Shown here: one piece after another, positions 12,304-24,246 of the stretch
How the letters are laid out: every line of letters begins with the position of its first letter
Numbering within the stretch: position 1 is the stretch's first letter
Origin: Monilinia fructicola
Taxonomy: Eukaryota > Ascomycota > Leotiomycetes > Helotiales > Sclerotiniaceae
Direction of reading: 5' to 3'
DNA: 64,000 bases
NCBI GenBank assembly: GCA_008692225.1
Contig: VICG01000009.1
Coordinates: 1,798,001-1,862,000, forward strand
Position numbers and translations under genes: made by a program
Notes under the pieces: model-generated
Database searches by the model: none
Told to the model about the DNA's origin: nothing
Seen by the model: only the letters and a program-made list of their open reading frames with translations

Positions 12304-15042
12304 TCACCAATTCCCAAAAATAACCCTACAGTCCTGACAATACCATTTTGTCGTCCGGGGAGGGATAGCCGTCAAACCCACACATTCCAGGTGGAACCAT
12401 TCTTTCTCGCACTATCATCAAACAGTCTCGTCAGTATTTACATTCCTCCAAAGCCAAAAGACTAGGAAGGAACCACAAAGAGAAAGCTCACATTATCATC
12501 ATTCTCACAAGCGATCATGGTCCCAAAACTAACCCGATTGCAATTGCAATATATATCGGTTCATTCGGGTCCACAAGACTCCCATCATCGTTAATCTCAT
12601 CCAAAACCTCCTGGACAGTACTGCCTTCCCTACCATCTTTCTTTTCTCGTTTCTGGCCCGCCTTTTTGCGTGGCGCGGCTCGTCTCTTACCAACACACTC
12701 ACTGCCGTGGAACCACCCTCTGTACTGACAGTCACAACACCTGGTGCGGGTCTCTTGGCTCTTTTGCTTGGTTGTCGAGGTTCTGGTGCGGGTGTATTAC
12801 GAGCGGTACTGGTACGTCGGGGACGCTCTAACACTGCTGGAGGGGCTGCAGATGTGGGTTCTTCTGCTTTGACAGCAGCGGCGGTGATGGCTGCTGCTGC
12901 TTCTTTGACTGCTGCTGCCGCTGCCGCCGCCGCCGCTGCTGCGGCTTTACCACGAGAAGAAGTTGGTCTTTTCGCTGGAAGGACTTCTGGTACAGGTGTG
13001 GTTGTTTCAATGGGTGGAGCAACAGGAGTTGCTTTTCGAGTGGCACGTGTGTTAGTTGGTTTCTCTGTTCTCTCTACTGTCTTCTCTTCGATCTCTGCCT
13101 TGACTGCCTTTTCTGCTTCCACCATCGCTTTCGCTGCTTCTTTGGCTTCTTTCTTAGCTGCAGCGGCAGCCTTTCTTGCCTCCTTCTTAGCTTCCTTCTT
13201 ATCCGCACCTGGAGGAAGAATTGGCGTCGAAGATTTCGGTGGCGGTGTAGCCGATACTGGAACAAGTGGAGTTGAAACAGGTGGTGTATCTGTAGTAGGT
13301 GCTGAAAGAGCAATGGAAGATGCCACGGAGACGGCAGATTCCAAAGTTGGCACAGGAGTTGCACGGGGAGTGGCATTTGTGATGATGGGATGAGGGGGCG
13401 GAACCGGGGTTTCGGTCTTCGTTCTCTTGAATTGAGGCTTACCTAATTTCGAAGATTCAGCTTCATTTACTCTATCACCTTCATTCTCATTCGTGTCAGT
13501 CATGCCATCTACATTCGATGCGCTCGCTTCGCCGTTGGCCTTGACATCTTCGATCGTCGACTCGCGTTTACGTTTTCTCGATCCTGGTTTCTTGGGTGTT
13601 TTAGTGGAAGCTTTGTCTTTGTCTTTGTCTTTCTCTTTCTCCTTTTCTTTCTTCTCCTCTTCAGGATGATCGTTAAAAAGGCTCTTGACGGTACTTGCTG
13701 CTTCTCTCATCCTGCGAACGGACTCTTCTGCTTCCTCAGCGGCCTCCGCGGCTAATTTCGCAAGTTCTTTGGCAGCAGCCTCTCTCTTCAATTTCTTGGC
13801 TTCGTTAAGTTTCATTCCACGATTGCTGAGTTGTACTTCCTCTGCGCCGAGGGCTTCCGCGCTTATTGCCCCTTCGGCGATAACTGTCTTCCCGGTGAGA
13901 TGGGGGGGTATGGGTTGATCGAAAGGCTGTCCTGCAGCGTCAGCCTTACTCTTTGCAGCACGATATGCTTCAATTCCTCGTCCCAATTGTTTTAGTTCAC
14001 GTGCGATCATTGTATCGCTCGGGCTCCATACCGCATTCTTTTTCATTCTCTTTCTGAGCTTAGCAAGCTCCCATGCGGTTAACTGAAGCCAAGGCGCATG
14101 CTCGCTACCTGGTTTCGCATCCGGTGGCGGTGGTTGAAGCTTCGCCAACGCATTACTCGTCGATATACCGGCCACCGCACTGTGTACGTTCGTTCCCATC
14201 ACGCCCGGGGCTCTCGGTGCTCGAGGGGTTTTTGGTACTTTCTCTTTCTTAGATGGCTTGACCTTCAACTTGATCTTAGGATTGACCGATGATGACCGCG
14301 CAGGCGTCTGCCGACGTGGTGTAGGTGGTCCCGCATCCGACTCTGAATCATCGCTGTCCGAATCATAAGAATCGTAGTCGAGTTCATATGGTGCCATGAC
14401 TTCACCAGGAACCGTGATGATGGGAGCGCGTCGTTTGCGTACCCGCATATGTCCGCGACCATCAGAACTCGCCGCGCGCAAGAGTAACTTTCCTGGTGCT
14501 CGACTGGTGACGGGTGAATTGGGCTTCTGCGCGACAGGGCTTGCTTCTCGAGATTCGGGATAATTCTCAGCCATGGCTTCAAGCTTCGCCAAGATATTCT
14601 GCGCTCTCTTGTAATGTCTCTCCACATTCTCAACCATATGTGATGCTTCTGCGAAAGCCAATGTACGGGCAGCGAGAGCATCAGTCAAATTTGTCGATAT
14701 GTCTTTTCGCAGAGAGACCGGGTCGGGCTTGGTATCGGCGGGAAGATCGGGCAGGTGTCCATAGGTCTTGGTCAAATCATTGACGTTTGCAGACGCATTG
14801 ATATATTTCAGATCGAGCTTGCCGATGAGGGCTGTTGACCGAACCACGTCAGAAGGTAGATATTCCGTAAAATCAAGAAAGTCTGTAATGGTTGCCTGCG
14901 CATCTGGATTCAATGGCAATTCCATATTTTCGATATTGCTGTTCAGGTTTGCCATGGATTGTATCGTTTCCGCCAGCTTGCCTTTCCGCCTAGGACTCGA
15001 CGCTTCCAAAGCAGACTCCATTGAGTTGTGTGCCGTCATCAT
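12304..15042 (-). CDS. ING-family chromatin protein with C-terminal PHD finger, frame broken in two short repeats
   Basis: Main exon 15042-12492, intron 12491-12412, last exon 12411-12304. Residues about 35-165 form an ING N-terminal domain (DFTEYLPSDVVRSTALIGKL, then a helical region with VENVERHYKRAQNILAKLEA). A long charged Ala/Lys-rich middle follows, then a basic linker and a complete PHD finger: CNCNRVSFGTMIACENDDN before the intron and CEKEWFHLECVGLT ... WYCQDC after it. ING proteins are subunits of histone acetyltransferase or Rpd3-type deacetylase complexes and read H3K4 methylation. Odd points: the good frame slips by +2 at GTGTG (12693-12698, ACACAC on +) and by +2 again at (AT)4 (12549-12556), just before the first PHD cysteines. 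As written, the protein would lose the PHD finger. Removing four bases gives 884 aa. A 92-bp intron (GTGAGT...CCAG) could explain the first slip but not the second. Which ING paralogue this is (Pho23/Yng1/Yng2-like) is not settled. Confidence 0.82.
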
Positions 15043-16419
15043 GATCGAGTGGGAATTGGGATTGCTATCATCGACCGTTCTTGAATGATCGGTATGCGAT
15101 TGTGGTGGGACTTTGATACGACAACTCCAAATACCTGACTCATCAAGCCATCTAAAAGAAAGAAAGAAAAAACCCCCAAGTTAGTAAAAAATCCAATTCT
15201 AGTGAATGTCGTCAAATAATTGCCTAAGAAGGTCAAATGGAAATGAAATGTAAGAAAAAGATAGAGGGCAAGAAAAAGGTGAATGAGATGGTAGAAGGGA
15301 AGATAAAAAGTAGAAAATAGAAAATGGAAGATAGATGCATGCATGCATGGATATGGATGGTGGGTGGATTGGATAAGAGGAGCAACAATCTGTTGTGAAC
15401 GCGAAAAACTATCGGTAAAGTAAAGCGCGATTTCATCACCAATCCAAGTTCAACCCAATCCAAACCCCTTGCCTAGCGCCCTCTTCTGCGATCATTGGCA
15501 ACATAATTATATATTGGAGGGGAATTTGGAAATTTATGATGACGAAGGAAATATATTCAGATGGAATTTGTAATCTTTTCTTTTCTTTCTTTCATGAATG
15601 AATGAATGAATGATTGATTGAATGGTTGAATAATTAAATGTTTGATTGATTGATTCATTTGCTTCAATGAGCCCTCTTATTTTATATATATATATATAAG
15701 CATATAAATAAACATATAAATAAATATATAAATAAATATATAAATGAATATATATATATAAATATATAAATAAATATATATATGAATATACAAATATTAA
15801 AAAATATTAAAATATTAAAAACAATTAAAAGATTAAAAGGAAATAAATACTAATAATCGTTCTTATCTTGCCTTGCCCTGCCTTGCTTTACTTCTTTCTG
15901 CCTCTAACTCTGCCTCTGCCCCTGCCCCTCCCTCATCTTTCTCGGGGATAGGAGCCAGGTAGATAAGTAGAGAGAGAGGGAGAGAGATAACCAGCAAGTA
16001 AGAAAACAAGCAAGTAAGCAAGCGATTAATAAAATCCGGCACTTGTCTCAACAAATCCCGCAATAGAATAAAAATAGGACAAATAATAAGAAAAATAATA
16101 AAAACAATAATAAAAACAATGATAAAAATAATAATAATAATAACAACAACAATAACAACAACAATAATAAAAACGCACGTGCTTTTGTGGAGGAGCGGAG
16201 GGGAAAATGCAAAGGAAGGGACAAGATAGTAAAAAAGCAAGCTAGTACTGTATGAAAAGCAGCTAAGAAATAGACTGTAGATCAAAGCAAGCAAGCGTTA
16301 TGGGGAAAGGGATTTAAATCGAGCATGGGATGGTGCGCAAGGAAATATAAAATGATCCAAGATCGAAAACAGATGAAAAAAAGGGGTTTCGGAAGCTTTG
16401 GTCGAAAAATATAAATTAT

Positions 16420-16450
<31 letters not shown>

Positions 16451-17867
16451 GGATCTATCTATCTATATATATACATATACATATATAATAATCGGGACAA
16501 TAAAAAACAAAAACAAAAACAAAAACAAACTCACCTTCGTGATGCATCCGATGCCATCTTTTGGGAGAGGCCGGGACGTTTTTGGAGGAGGCGAGAGTTG
16601 GAGGAAGGTTATATGTATGGTAGGTATGTAGGTATGTAGGAATGTAGGTATGTAGGTACGTAGGTATGGTAGATATGATATGGGGTGTGGTGCCGTATGG
16701 GATGGGATGGGATGGGATGGATGGGATGGTATGCTATGTATGGTACGTTATTGTCCTTGGTCGGAAGTGGTTTATTATTCTCGATCGCTGACGATGGATG
16801 GCAATGAATGTATGGATGCAGTTGCCGTTGCGTGAATGCGGTTTTGATGCGGTGAGCCTTGTTAGATCTGGAAAGTGGAAGATCCACAAGGGAGAGAGGA
16901 GGGAGGAGGGCGAGAAGAAGGTCAAGCAAGATAGGTAGGTAGGAAATGGATGGTATGTGTGTTCGAAATGCGCTTCCTTTCTTTCTTTCTTTCTTTCCTT
17001 GTTTCTTTCTTTCCAAATGCCGTCTGTGGTGGATGAATAATGAGTGATTTTTGTTTGGGATGGCAGGATGATAAAATGACATGAACAAATCAAAGTCTTT
17101 TAATCAAAGATCGATCAAAGACAATTAAAAAACCCTGGTTTTGGGTTGGTGTGTTACGAAAAAGCTACATATCTCATTATAAAATATGCAAAGAAAGGGT
17201 GTCATGGCCTTTCAAGGGTTTTGGCTTGATGATGTGATGTGATGTGATGTGATTTGGTATTTTGGGATTTGGGATTTGGGATTTGAGATTTGAGATTTGA
17301 GATTGGGGATTGGGGATTGGGGATTTGGTATGATATCAAGATTCCAAAACAACAAAGGAAACCTGTCATATACGCATGTGAGTATGAGGGTGGGTGTGAG
17401 TGTGAGTGTGATTGAATATGAATATGAATATGAATATAGTGAATTCCGAATGACATCTGAAGATGCAGATATGGATGGATGCAAAGAATGAATAGGTGGA
17501 ATCCGGTAAAGATAAAGGAATCAAAGATCCGGGCCATGATAGCTGAACTGAGTGACGAAGCTGATGAAGCTGATAATCAACCAACTGGGGGGCGAGGGGG
17601 GGAGGAGGGAAGGGGCTGGCGGGAGAAGCTGGACGAACAAGAGAATCAATCAATCAATCACTTTCCCCTTCCCTTCCCTTTCCTTCCCTTCCCTTTCCTT
17701 CCCTTCCCTTCCCTTCCCTTCCCTTGTGTTGGATTGTATTAGATTGGGAAATGATATAAGGATAGATAGATACTAAATTACCTAGGTACCTATATAATTA
17801 CCCACCTAGCCAGCGATGATTAAAATATTTTACATTCTTCCCTCTTATACATAAACAAACAAACAAA

Positions 17868-18022
<155 letters not shown>

Positions 18023-19158
18023 AAATATATAATAATATATAAGTATATCTATTTATATATATTATATATATTATAATCCTCTATTTATTAATAATCTCTA
18101 TTTATAAATATTATATATATTATAATCCTATATCTACTAATAATCTAATAAAGAAACAAAACAATAAAACATCTATAATATTTACTAAATGTTAAGGTTA
18201 CCTTTAAACAAACAAACAGATAAATAGATAAACAAATATTTATTTACACCTTCCCATTTTTTTCCCTTCCCCTCCCCTCCCCTCCCCTGCCCTCTTCCCT
18301 CCCTCACCAACCAATTTCTAAAATTGCAGTTAACGATACTCCCTCCGTACAGTGGCAAGCAGCATTAATCAATTAGTTAATCAGTAAGACCATCCCAACC
18401 CAGCATTCAGGGACCTACCTACCTACCCACCCACCCACCGACCTAGTTCCACGGATCCCGCCCGACTCGTCGCACGATGATTAACACAACAAACAAATAC
18501 GATCTGAGATTCAACCACAACATACCATGCATGATGTGACATGATACGATACGATATAGCCAATGGAGAGAGAGAGAGAGAGAGAGATACATAGTCCATA
18601 GACATACATGCCCAAGAGACATACACAGCCAAGAGACATGCATGCCCGAGATAGAGAGATACCTGCCTAGTACCCAAGAGAGATCGTATTGATAATTAAG
18701 CCAGAAAGACAGAGGGAGAGGTTGCTGATGGATCCCAGGGTAGGTAGTTCTAGATAATGTAGCTGATTACTACCTAGGTAGGTAGCTGGTTACTAGGTAT
18801 ACATACACAGTAGCGAGTGAGTAGGTTGGTATGTATGATATGGTATGGTATGAACAGTTGCACAATTATCCTCCAAAGCACCAGGTAAATATATACCTAG
18901 GTAGGTATATATATCATCAATACCAATATCAACATCGACATCTAATATGGATCTATCTATGTATGCATCAAGATTCAATACCAGGATAAAGTTACCTAGT
19001 CGGTAACCCTCTCTACACTCCCTCCCTACGCAGATTAATTCACTCTAGTCTTGTTCATCACCCTCGCCACTCTCATCACTCCACTTGCGTGCATGTACCT
19101 GCTCCCTAGGGACCCCTTTGTTTGTCACTCACACACCCACTCACTTATTTACCTACTT

Positions 19159-19294
19159 ACTCACTCACTCACTCACTCACTCACTCACTCACTCACTCAC
19201 TCACTCACTCACTCACTCACTCACTCACTCACTCACTCACTCACTCACTCACTCACTCACTCACTCACTCACTCACTCACTCACTCACTCACTC
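19159..19294. repeat. (ACTC)n tetranucleotide array, about 34 units
   Basis: Perfect ACTC units over about 135 bp. All three plus-strand frames stay open through it as a four-residue Thr/His/Ser/Leu repeat, which explains several overlapping spurious frames at 19050-19400. Confidence 0.95.
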
Positions 19295-19544
19295 ACCCAC
19301 ACACTCACTCACTCAACAACACATCCAACATTTTCAGAAACAAAACCTTGATTGATACCCGACGCACTTCATCCAACTCACGAGATGCAAACTCGGAATG
19401 AACGTTGTGCGCGTGAAACAGGAGGGGACTACGGAGTAATAAGACTACAACTATCGTCGTCACAACTCATCGCGCTCACTCTCACTTGGAGGTATGTATG
19501 TGATTGTTTCCTTGGATACCATCGCCTCCATCCCCCTATCGACA

Positions 19545-19601
19545 AGTGAACAAGTAAACAAGTAAACAAGTAAACAAGTAAACAAGTAAACAAGTAAACA
19601 A
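19545..19601. repeat. (AAACAAGT)n octanucleotide array
   Basis: About seven tandem units of AAACAAGT, perfect after the first one. Octamer arrays of this purity are less common than di- to tetranucleotide ones. Confidence 0.9.
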
Positions 19602-19882
19602 ATCGCCGGGTTTCGTATGCCTGATCAAAGATAAAAATAAAAGGTCTCACTTCAACCAAGCTGTTCAACCCAAACCCAACCCAACCCAACCTAATCCGCT
19701 CGCAGTAAAAACCAACAAATTCTCCTCAGGCAGAGGAAATAGCAAGGACTTTATGCGTCATCCTCCATCTACAGTCAGACTTCACTTATACACTCCGTAT
19801 CTCCCCTGATATACTCCCTCCCGCCTTGCATCTCTCCCCACTTTCAAGGCACGCAACCCACATCGACACGCCCCCCCCCTCC

Positions 19883-21073
19883 TTAAACCGCACCCACAAA
19901 TCCCAACACCCCCCCACAAATCCCTGCAGCCACAACCCAGACCCCAGAATACGCCACCGCCCCAAGCGCCTCCACCCCCTCAACCGTGAGGTACGTTTGC
20001 ACAAAAGTGTTGACACCCGTGACGGCCATCAGAGTAGCGGTTCTCGTGATAACAATCTTGGTTTTCTTCGACCAACCCCACAAGTTATACCAGATAGTCT
20101 CTTCCAACGTGGCAGTCTCGGGATCGAATGGTGGGGCTTTGGAGTCCGAGGGCTTGGTGGCTGTGGCTGGCGTGAAGATGAATGAACGCGTGGCGAGACC
20201 GAGAAGGAGCGTGGCAGGAAGGAGAGAGGTGGGCGTTGCGGAGTAGGCGGCGGCGAGGGAGGGGATCCCTTCGAAATAGGTAGCGAGGAAATATGGCATA
20301 AAGGTCACGTATGAGCCGTAGAGAGTAACGCTGTAGATAGACGCCGCGAGAAGTGTGGTGATAATCTGAACCGGGAGATCCGAAGTGATATCTCGATTTG
20401 GGGCCGAGGGAGAGTCGGCGTGAGCAGCAGACAGAGGTCGAAGTAACCTGAATGGAATATATAAGTTGTAAGAGTATCGATCAGAAGAGAGGACAAGACC
20501 GCCTTCAAGCCAACTTCGTAAAATGTACCTAGCAGATACAACTGAGAGCCCAAAAGTTAGCAGGAACTCATCGTGAACGACGACTTGTGAGCAGAAAGAG
20601 AACTCGCAACTTACCGGAGGACCATGAGACAACAAGCTCAAAGCCGCAAGATCATAACCATCATACTTTCCAAACCAACCCAAGGCCAATTCCAAAGTCC
20701 TCCATCCAAACAAAATCCCCACTTCATCCCACCCCTCCACTCTCCGACTGACCCTCCCCAACTCCTCCCCATCCAAATAGGCCGCGGTCAAACTATACGC
20801 CAATCCTTTGCCCACCAAGCTGAGGATCACTACCAATGGAAACCTCAGCACCCTTGGGACCTTTGATGGCTTTCGCGACGCCAAGTCCGAGGCGGCAAGT
20901 CTCGAGTTCTCATCCAACGTCTCCCCGCCCCTCCCTCCATAATACGCATCCCCGTCCGCAACACGCTGCAGGGTCCCCGACTCCCCATTCACGAGCCGCT
21001 CCGCCGCCGCCTCGGTACCATCCACCACACTCTCCACCTTATCCCTCCTCAACGATCTCGTTGCCGGCGCCAT
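19883..21073 (-). CDS. Multi-pass membrane protein of unknown function, one frame break
   Basis: Exon 21073-20615, intron 20614-20542 (GTAAGT ... CTCAG), exon 20541-19883. About six or seven hydrophobic segments are visible, including LVVILSLVGKGLAYSL, LYLLGTFYEV, VQIITTLLAASIYSVTLYG, SLLPATLLLGLATRSF and VWVVAAGICGGVLGFVGAV. The N-terminus is hydrophilic and probably cytosolic. I recognise it only as a filamentous-fungal membrane protein type and cannot assign a function. Odd point: exon 2 reads LSSLLIDTLTTYI and then needs another frame to continue PFRLLRPLSAAH. The switch is at ATATATA (20457-20463), two bases too long. Subtracting two bases gives an open 371-aa frame. The intron can also be read through in one frame, so a naive single-exon call hides both the intron and the shift. 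Confidence 0.7.
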   Translation of the reverse strand: MAPATRSLRRDKVESVVDGTEAAAERLVNGESGTLQRVADGDAYYGGRGGETLDENSRLAASDLASRKPSKVPRVLRFPLVVILSLVGKGLAYSLTAAYLDGEELGRVSRRVEGWDEVGILFGWRTLELALGWFGKYDGYDLAALSLLSHGPPVSCEFSFCSQVVVHDEFLLTFGLSVVSARYILRSWLEGGLVLSSDRYSYNLYIPFRLLRPLSAAHADSPSAPNRDITSDLPVQIITTLLAASIYSVTLYGSYVTFMPYFLATYFEGIPSLAAAYSATPTSLLPATLLLGLATRSFIFTPATATKPSDSKAPPFDPETATLEETIWYNLWGWSKKTKIVITRTATLMAVTGVNTFVQTYLTVEGVEALGAVAYSGVWVVAAGICGGVLGFVGAV

Positions 21074-21426
21074 CGAGCCCCGTGTTCGCCGTCGTCTACC
21101 GTCGATGCTGATACCGCGTAACGTCCCTTCCCTACCGTGCCGCGCGACCAGATATCACGCGAACCCGCAAACAATCAATCGACCGCGAACCCCCAAAATC
21201 CAAAACCCCAAGCCCCGTCGAGCAAGCCTCCAAGCCAACCAGACAGCGTCCAAAGCACCGATCCTTCCGTCACGCCGGCCGGCAGCAGCGTACAAACAAA
21301 CAAGCCCGACGCGTCTCCGAGCAGACCCAAGCTAGAGCGCGCGCTGAAAGTGATCGAAAACCCGCACCGGTCAATTCCCTTCGCACTTCGACGAGTCTTT
21401 TATTTTTGCGTTTGTCTGTCTGTCTG

Positions 21427-21457
<31 letters not shown>

Positions 21458-21808
21458 ATCCTCGTCGCGATCGGTGAAAATGGTGGGGTTGCCTCTACAG
21501 ATGGAAATGAAGTGAGCAGAGGACGTTTGGCTCCTGCGAATTTTTTTGCTTCCTGTGCACGCATGCACGCATGCATGCAGCTTGAGCTTGGACACACAGA
21601 CGTCACCACCGGTGAGCTCTCTCCCTCCCTTGCACGAGTCGTTCCGCCAACCACGATTTTTTGCAACCCATTTTTCCCCCCCCTCCCCCTTCACCTTCAC
21701 CTTCCCTTCCCTCCCCTCCACCCCAATAAAAAACGATCCACTTCAAAAAATTTGATCTTTTTTTCGCTATTAATTCAACGGCATGATTTTGGGAGACTCG
21801 TCAACCGT

Positions 21809-21878
<70 letters not shown>

Positions 21879-22583
21879 TACTAGAGCTTCATGGTCTTTG
21901 CTCGTGTGCCTCTACGCTCTGTACTCTCTCGCTCCTGCGTCTCTCTACTCTCGCTACGGCTTGGGCGAAAATGCCTCTGCGAATCTGCTTGTTGGATTCA
22001 TTGGCGTTGCTTTTGCATGCCCACTACTGCGGCGTTTGCATTGATTGCATGTACGCACAATTGTTTGCCAACTTCTCGTTTCCACGTCAAAAGCCTAAGC
22101 CAGATACGATACCATGCCGCACTGTCTCCAGCCAATGTTTAGCAAGTGCCATCTCCCCACGAAATAGAAAGCAGTCTAGAGAACTCAAGCCAATCGATCT
22201 TATCGACGCAGAAATGAAGGCTCTACCCTAGGTATATATCCATCCTTACGTGCTGGATGACCAATGCATCTCAAGTTCGACGTCGCCATCATCACTTTCA
22301 CCATGATCCAAATCAGAATCCAGAGGCTCTTAAACTAGGCATTTGCATGTCACACTATTGAGTTTTGATACATTGATATCATTTGTTTGTATTGCTGTAT
22401 ATCAGCTCGACCTTAGTTTTAACCTCAGTAGATAAAACATCCACCAAGGTGCCAAGGATCGACTGTGGAGGTGTTCCTCACTGGATACACATATTATTTT
22501 GCTACTACAGGAGAAGGAAAGGGAGAACATCGCGGGGAGAATTGAAGATCTGCTTCAATCGACATATATGGCTTTGCTGGGAG
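21074..22583. other. Spacer between two minus-strand genes
   Basis: The first 300 bp is GC-richer and is probably the leader and promoter of the membrane protein gene. (CTGT) and (TTTC) tracts lie at 21412-21458, and a long ATCA array at 21809-21880. A plus-strand open frame of 364 codons (21137-22231) runs through these arrays, which lack stops, and shows no domain; I treat it as spurious. Confidence 0.5.
21809..21880. repeat. (ATCA)n tetranucleotide array, about 17 units
   Basis: Perfect ATCA units read as an Ile-Asn-Gln-Ser repeat in the plus-strand open frame. Non-coding by context. Confidence 0.92.
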
Positions 22584-24246
22584 CTATTCCTCCATGCGTC
22601 CAAAAACACCATCATCATCTTCGTCAGAACGACCTCGGGAAAGCCGATCATAATCGTCTTCATCTCCAACACTATCATAGCCATCTTCCATTTGCACATC
22701 TCCATCGCCGTGGATCTGATGTGGGTCATAACTTCCTCTGGTAAAGCTTTCTCTGGCAAAGCTTTCCCTTTGCCGCGGGGGAAGGCTTGGAGTGAAACTT
22801 GTCGATATATCATTCAAATATTCCGCCGGAATTTCTGGTACAGGGGTGCGTCTTGTGGAATGAGCAGTCCACTTCGAGGCGTTCCAGGACTAGCAAAACC
22901 GCAAGAGAGCAACTCGATGGCCGCAGTTAATCCTTCATCTTCTTTATTGCCATTCATGCCAGAAGACGGTGGGCGACGCTCGCGACTTTGGTGGCGAGCA
23001 TGACCGAATCCGGCAGGGGCACTACCAGGATAAAATCCTATTCCCGACTGTCTACCATATTCAATCTCTCCAAGATATCTCTTTGGGTAATTGTACGAAC
23101 CATCAGCATATGGGTGGCGCATACTTGCAGGTGGGGGTGTCGTATCTGCAGAGCTGGCACGATCATCAATATCATGGTCCTCTGACCCAGACGCTGCCGG
23201 AGACGCAGAATCCTGATCATCACTCTGGAAGTCCTTTGCGGAATCGGGTGGAGTATTGGCGGCGGCATCTTGGTTCATATTCACAAGGACAGCCGCCGCC
23301 TCCAGCAGCTGTACCTGTTGATGTTTTGAAATTAACAATTTCGAGGTAAAAGACCATTCTGGTGTATGTTCCCATCTGCAAGCAAGAAAAAAAGTTAATA
23401 ACTGTTCATCACACTCCATCATCAAAAGCTTCCGCGATGAAGCCCATGTGGAGGAAGATAGGAAAGGATGGTGGGCACGAACAAATGCTTAGACAAGCAA
23501 CTGCTGTGCTTGTATCCTTTTCCACACTTGTCACACTTGAGATCATTGGCATTGGCCTTCTTGCCGTCCTTCAAAAGTTGTGAACCTTCACTCGCTCTTC
23601 TCATTCTGTTCTTTGTAAAATCGTCGTCTTCGTCGTCCTCCATCTCCTCATCGTTGTTGTCGTCATCAATTGCACTCTCTCCACGCTCCGTCTTCACCGC
23701 TGCATTCGACCTGGATCTATGAGTTGGCAGGCTCGACGGTGGAGATGGTAAGCTACCCATCGGTCCCGACCTCGAGGCATTTTTGTGCATTGTTGATCTT
23801 CGTGTAGAAATTGGCATTGCCAAAGAATTATCACCAGCCTCCCTTACTGCAGCTACGAGTGCTGCGACATTACTAGTGTTCGAGGTAACGTTGGAAGATA
23901 CACTTTTGCGTCGAGTCACTCGGCTGCTTGATATAAGGGAGCCTCCCGATATTGAATGAGAATGATTTCTTGAATGAGATTGTCGTGGATAGGAACCCCG
24001 AATTTTGTAGACAGCGTAAGTCGAACTTGGCCTGTAGGTCTCGAGGAATGCGGAATTTCCTATGAGAAAGATGGGAATGATCAGCAGTGCTCCTATAAAT
24101 AGATAGGTTTGGTATGTGTATTGTGATGGGTGGGAAATAAAGGTAATCACTTTAGAAGAAGCCATGTCGACCAAATTTATTTCCTTTGTTCCACTTTCAA
24201 ATTCGGATAGACGACCCTCAATCCTCGAAGCTATGATAAGCAACAA
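22584..24246 (-). CDS. C2H2 zinc-finger protein (single classical finger), one frame break
   Basis: Exon to 23483, intron 23482-23376 (GTTCGT ... GCAG), exon 23375-22584. A Ser-rich N-terminal half (SSSRVTRRKSVSSN) and an acidic stretch (DDDNNDEEMEDDEDDD) precede one finger, CDKCGKGYKHSSCLSKHLWEH, split by the intron. TPEWSFTSKLLISKHQQVQLLEAA follows and is the conserved block after the finger in this fungal family. The rest is Ser/Pro/Asp-rich and ends DGVFGRMEE. It is probably a nuclear DNA-binding regulator; its target is unknown. Odd point: the frame reads GLLIPQDAP and then a different frame reads VPEIPAEYLNDIST. One base is missing at a run of four Cs (GGGG on +, 22843-22846); adding it makes the total divisible by 3. 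The 5' end is doubtful: the first 70 residues contain a hydrophobic stretch that may be intron. Confidence 0.75.

Noticed and set aside
12707..13393. 228-codon plus-strand frame over the ING gene
   Set aside because: It is the antisense of an Ala/Lys/Pro-rich, GC-rich coding exon; no domain.
19051..19401. Overlapping frames with Thr-His-Ser-Leu repeats
   Set aside because: The ACTC array lacks stops in all plus-strand frames.
21137..22231. 364-codon plus-strand open frame
   Set aside because: It runs through (TTTC)n and (ATCA)n arrays that contain no stops, has no domain, and overlaps the promoter region of the divergent membrane-protein gene.
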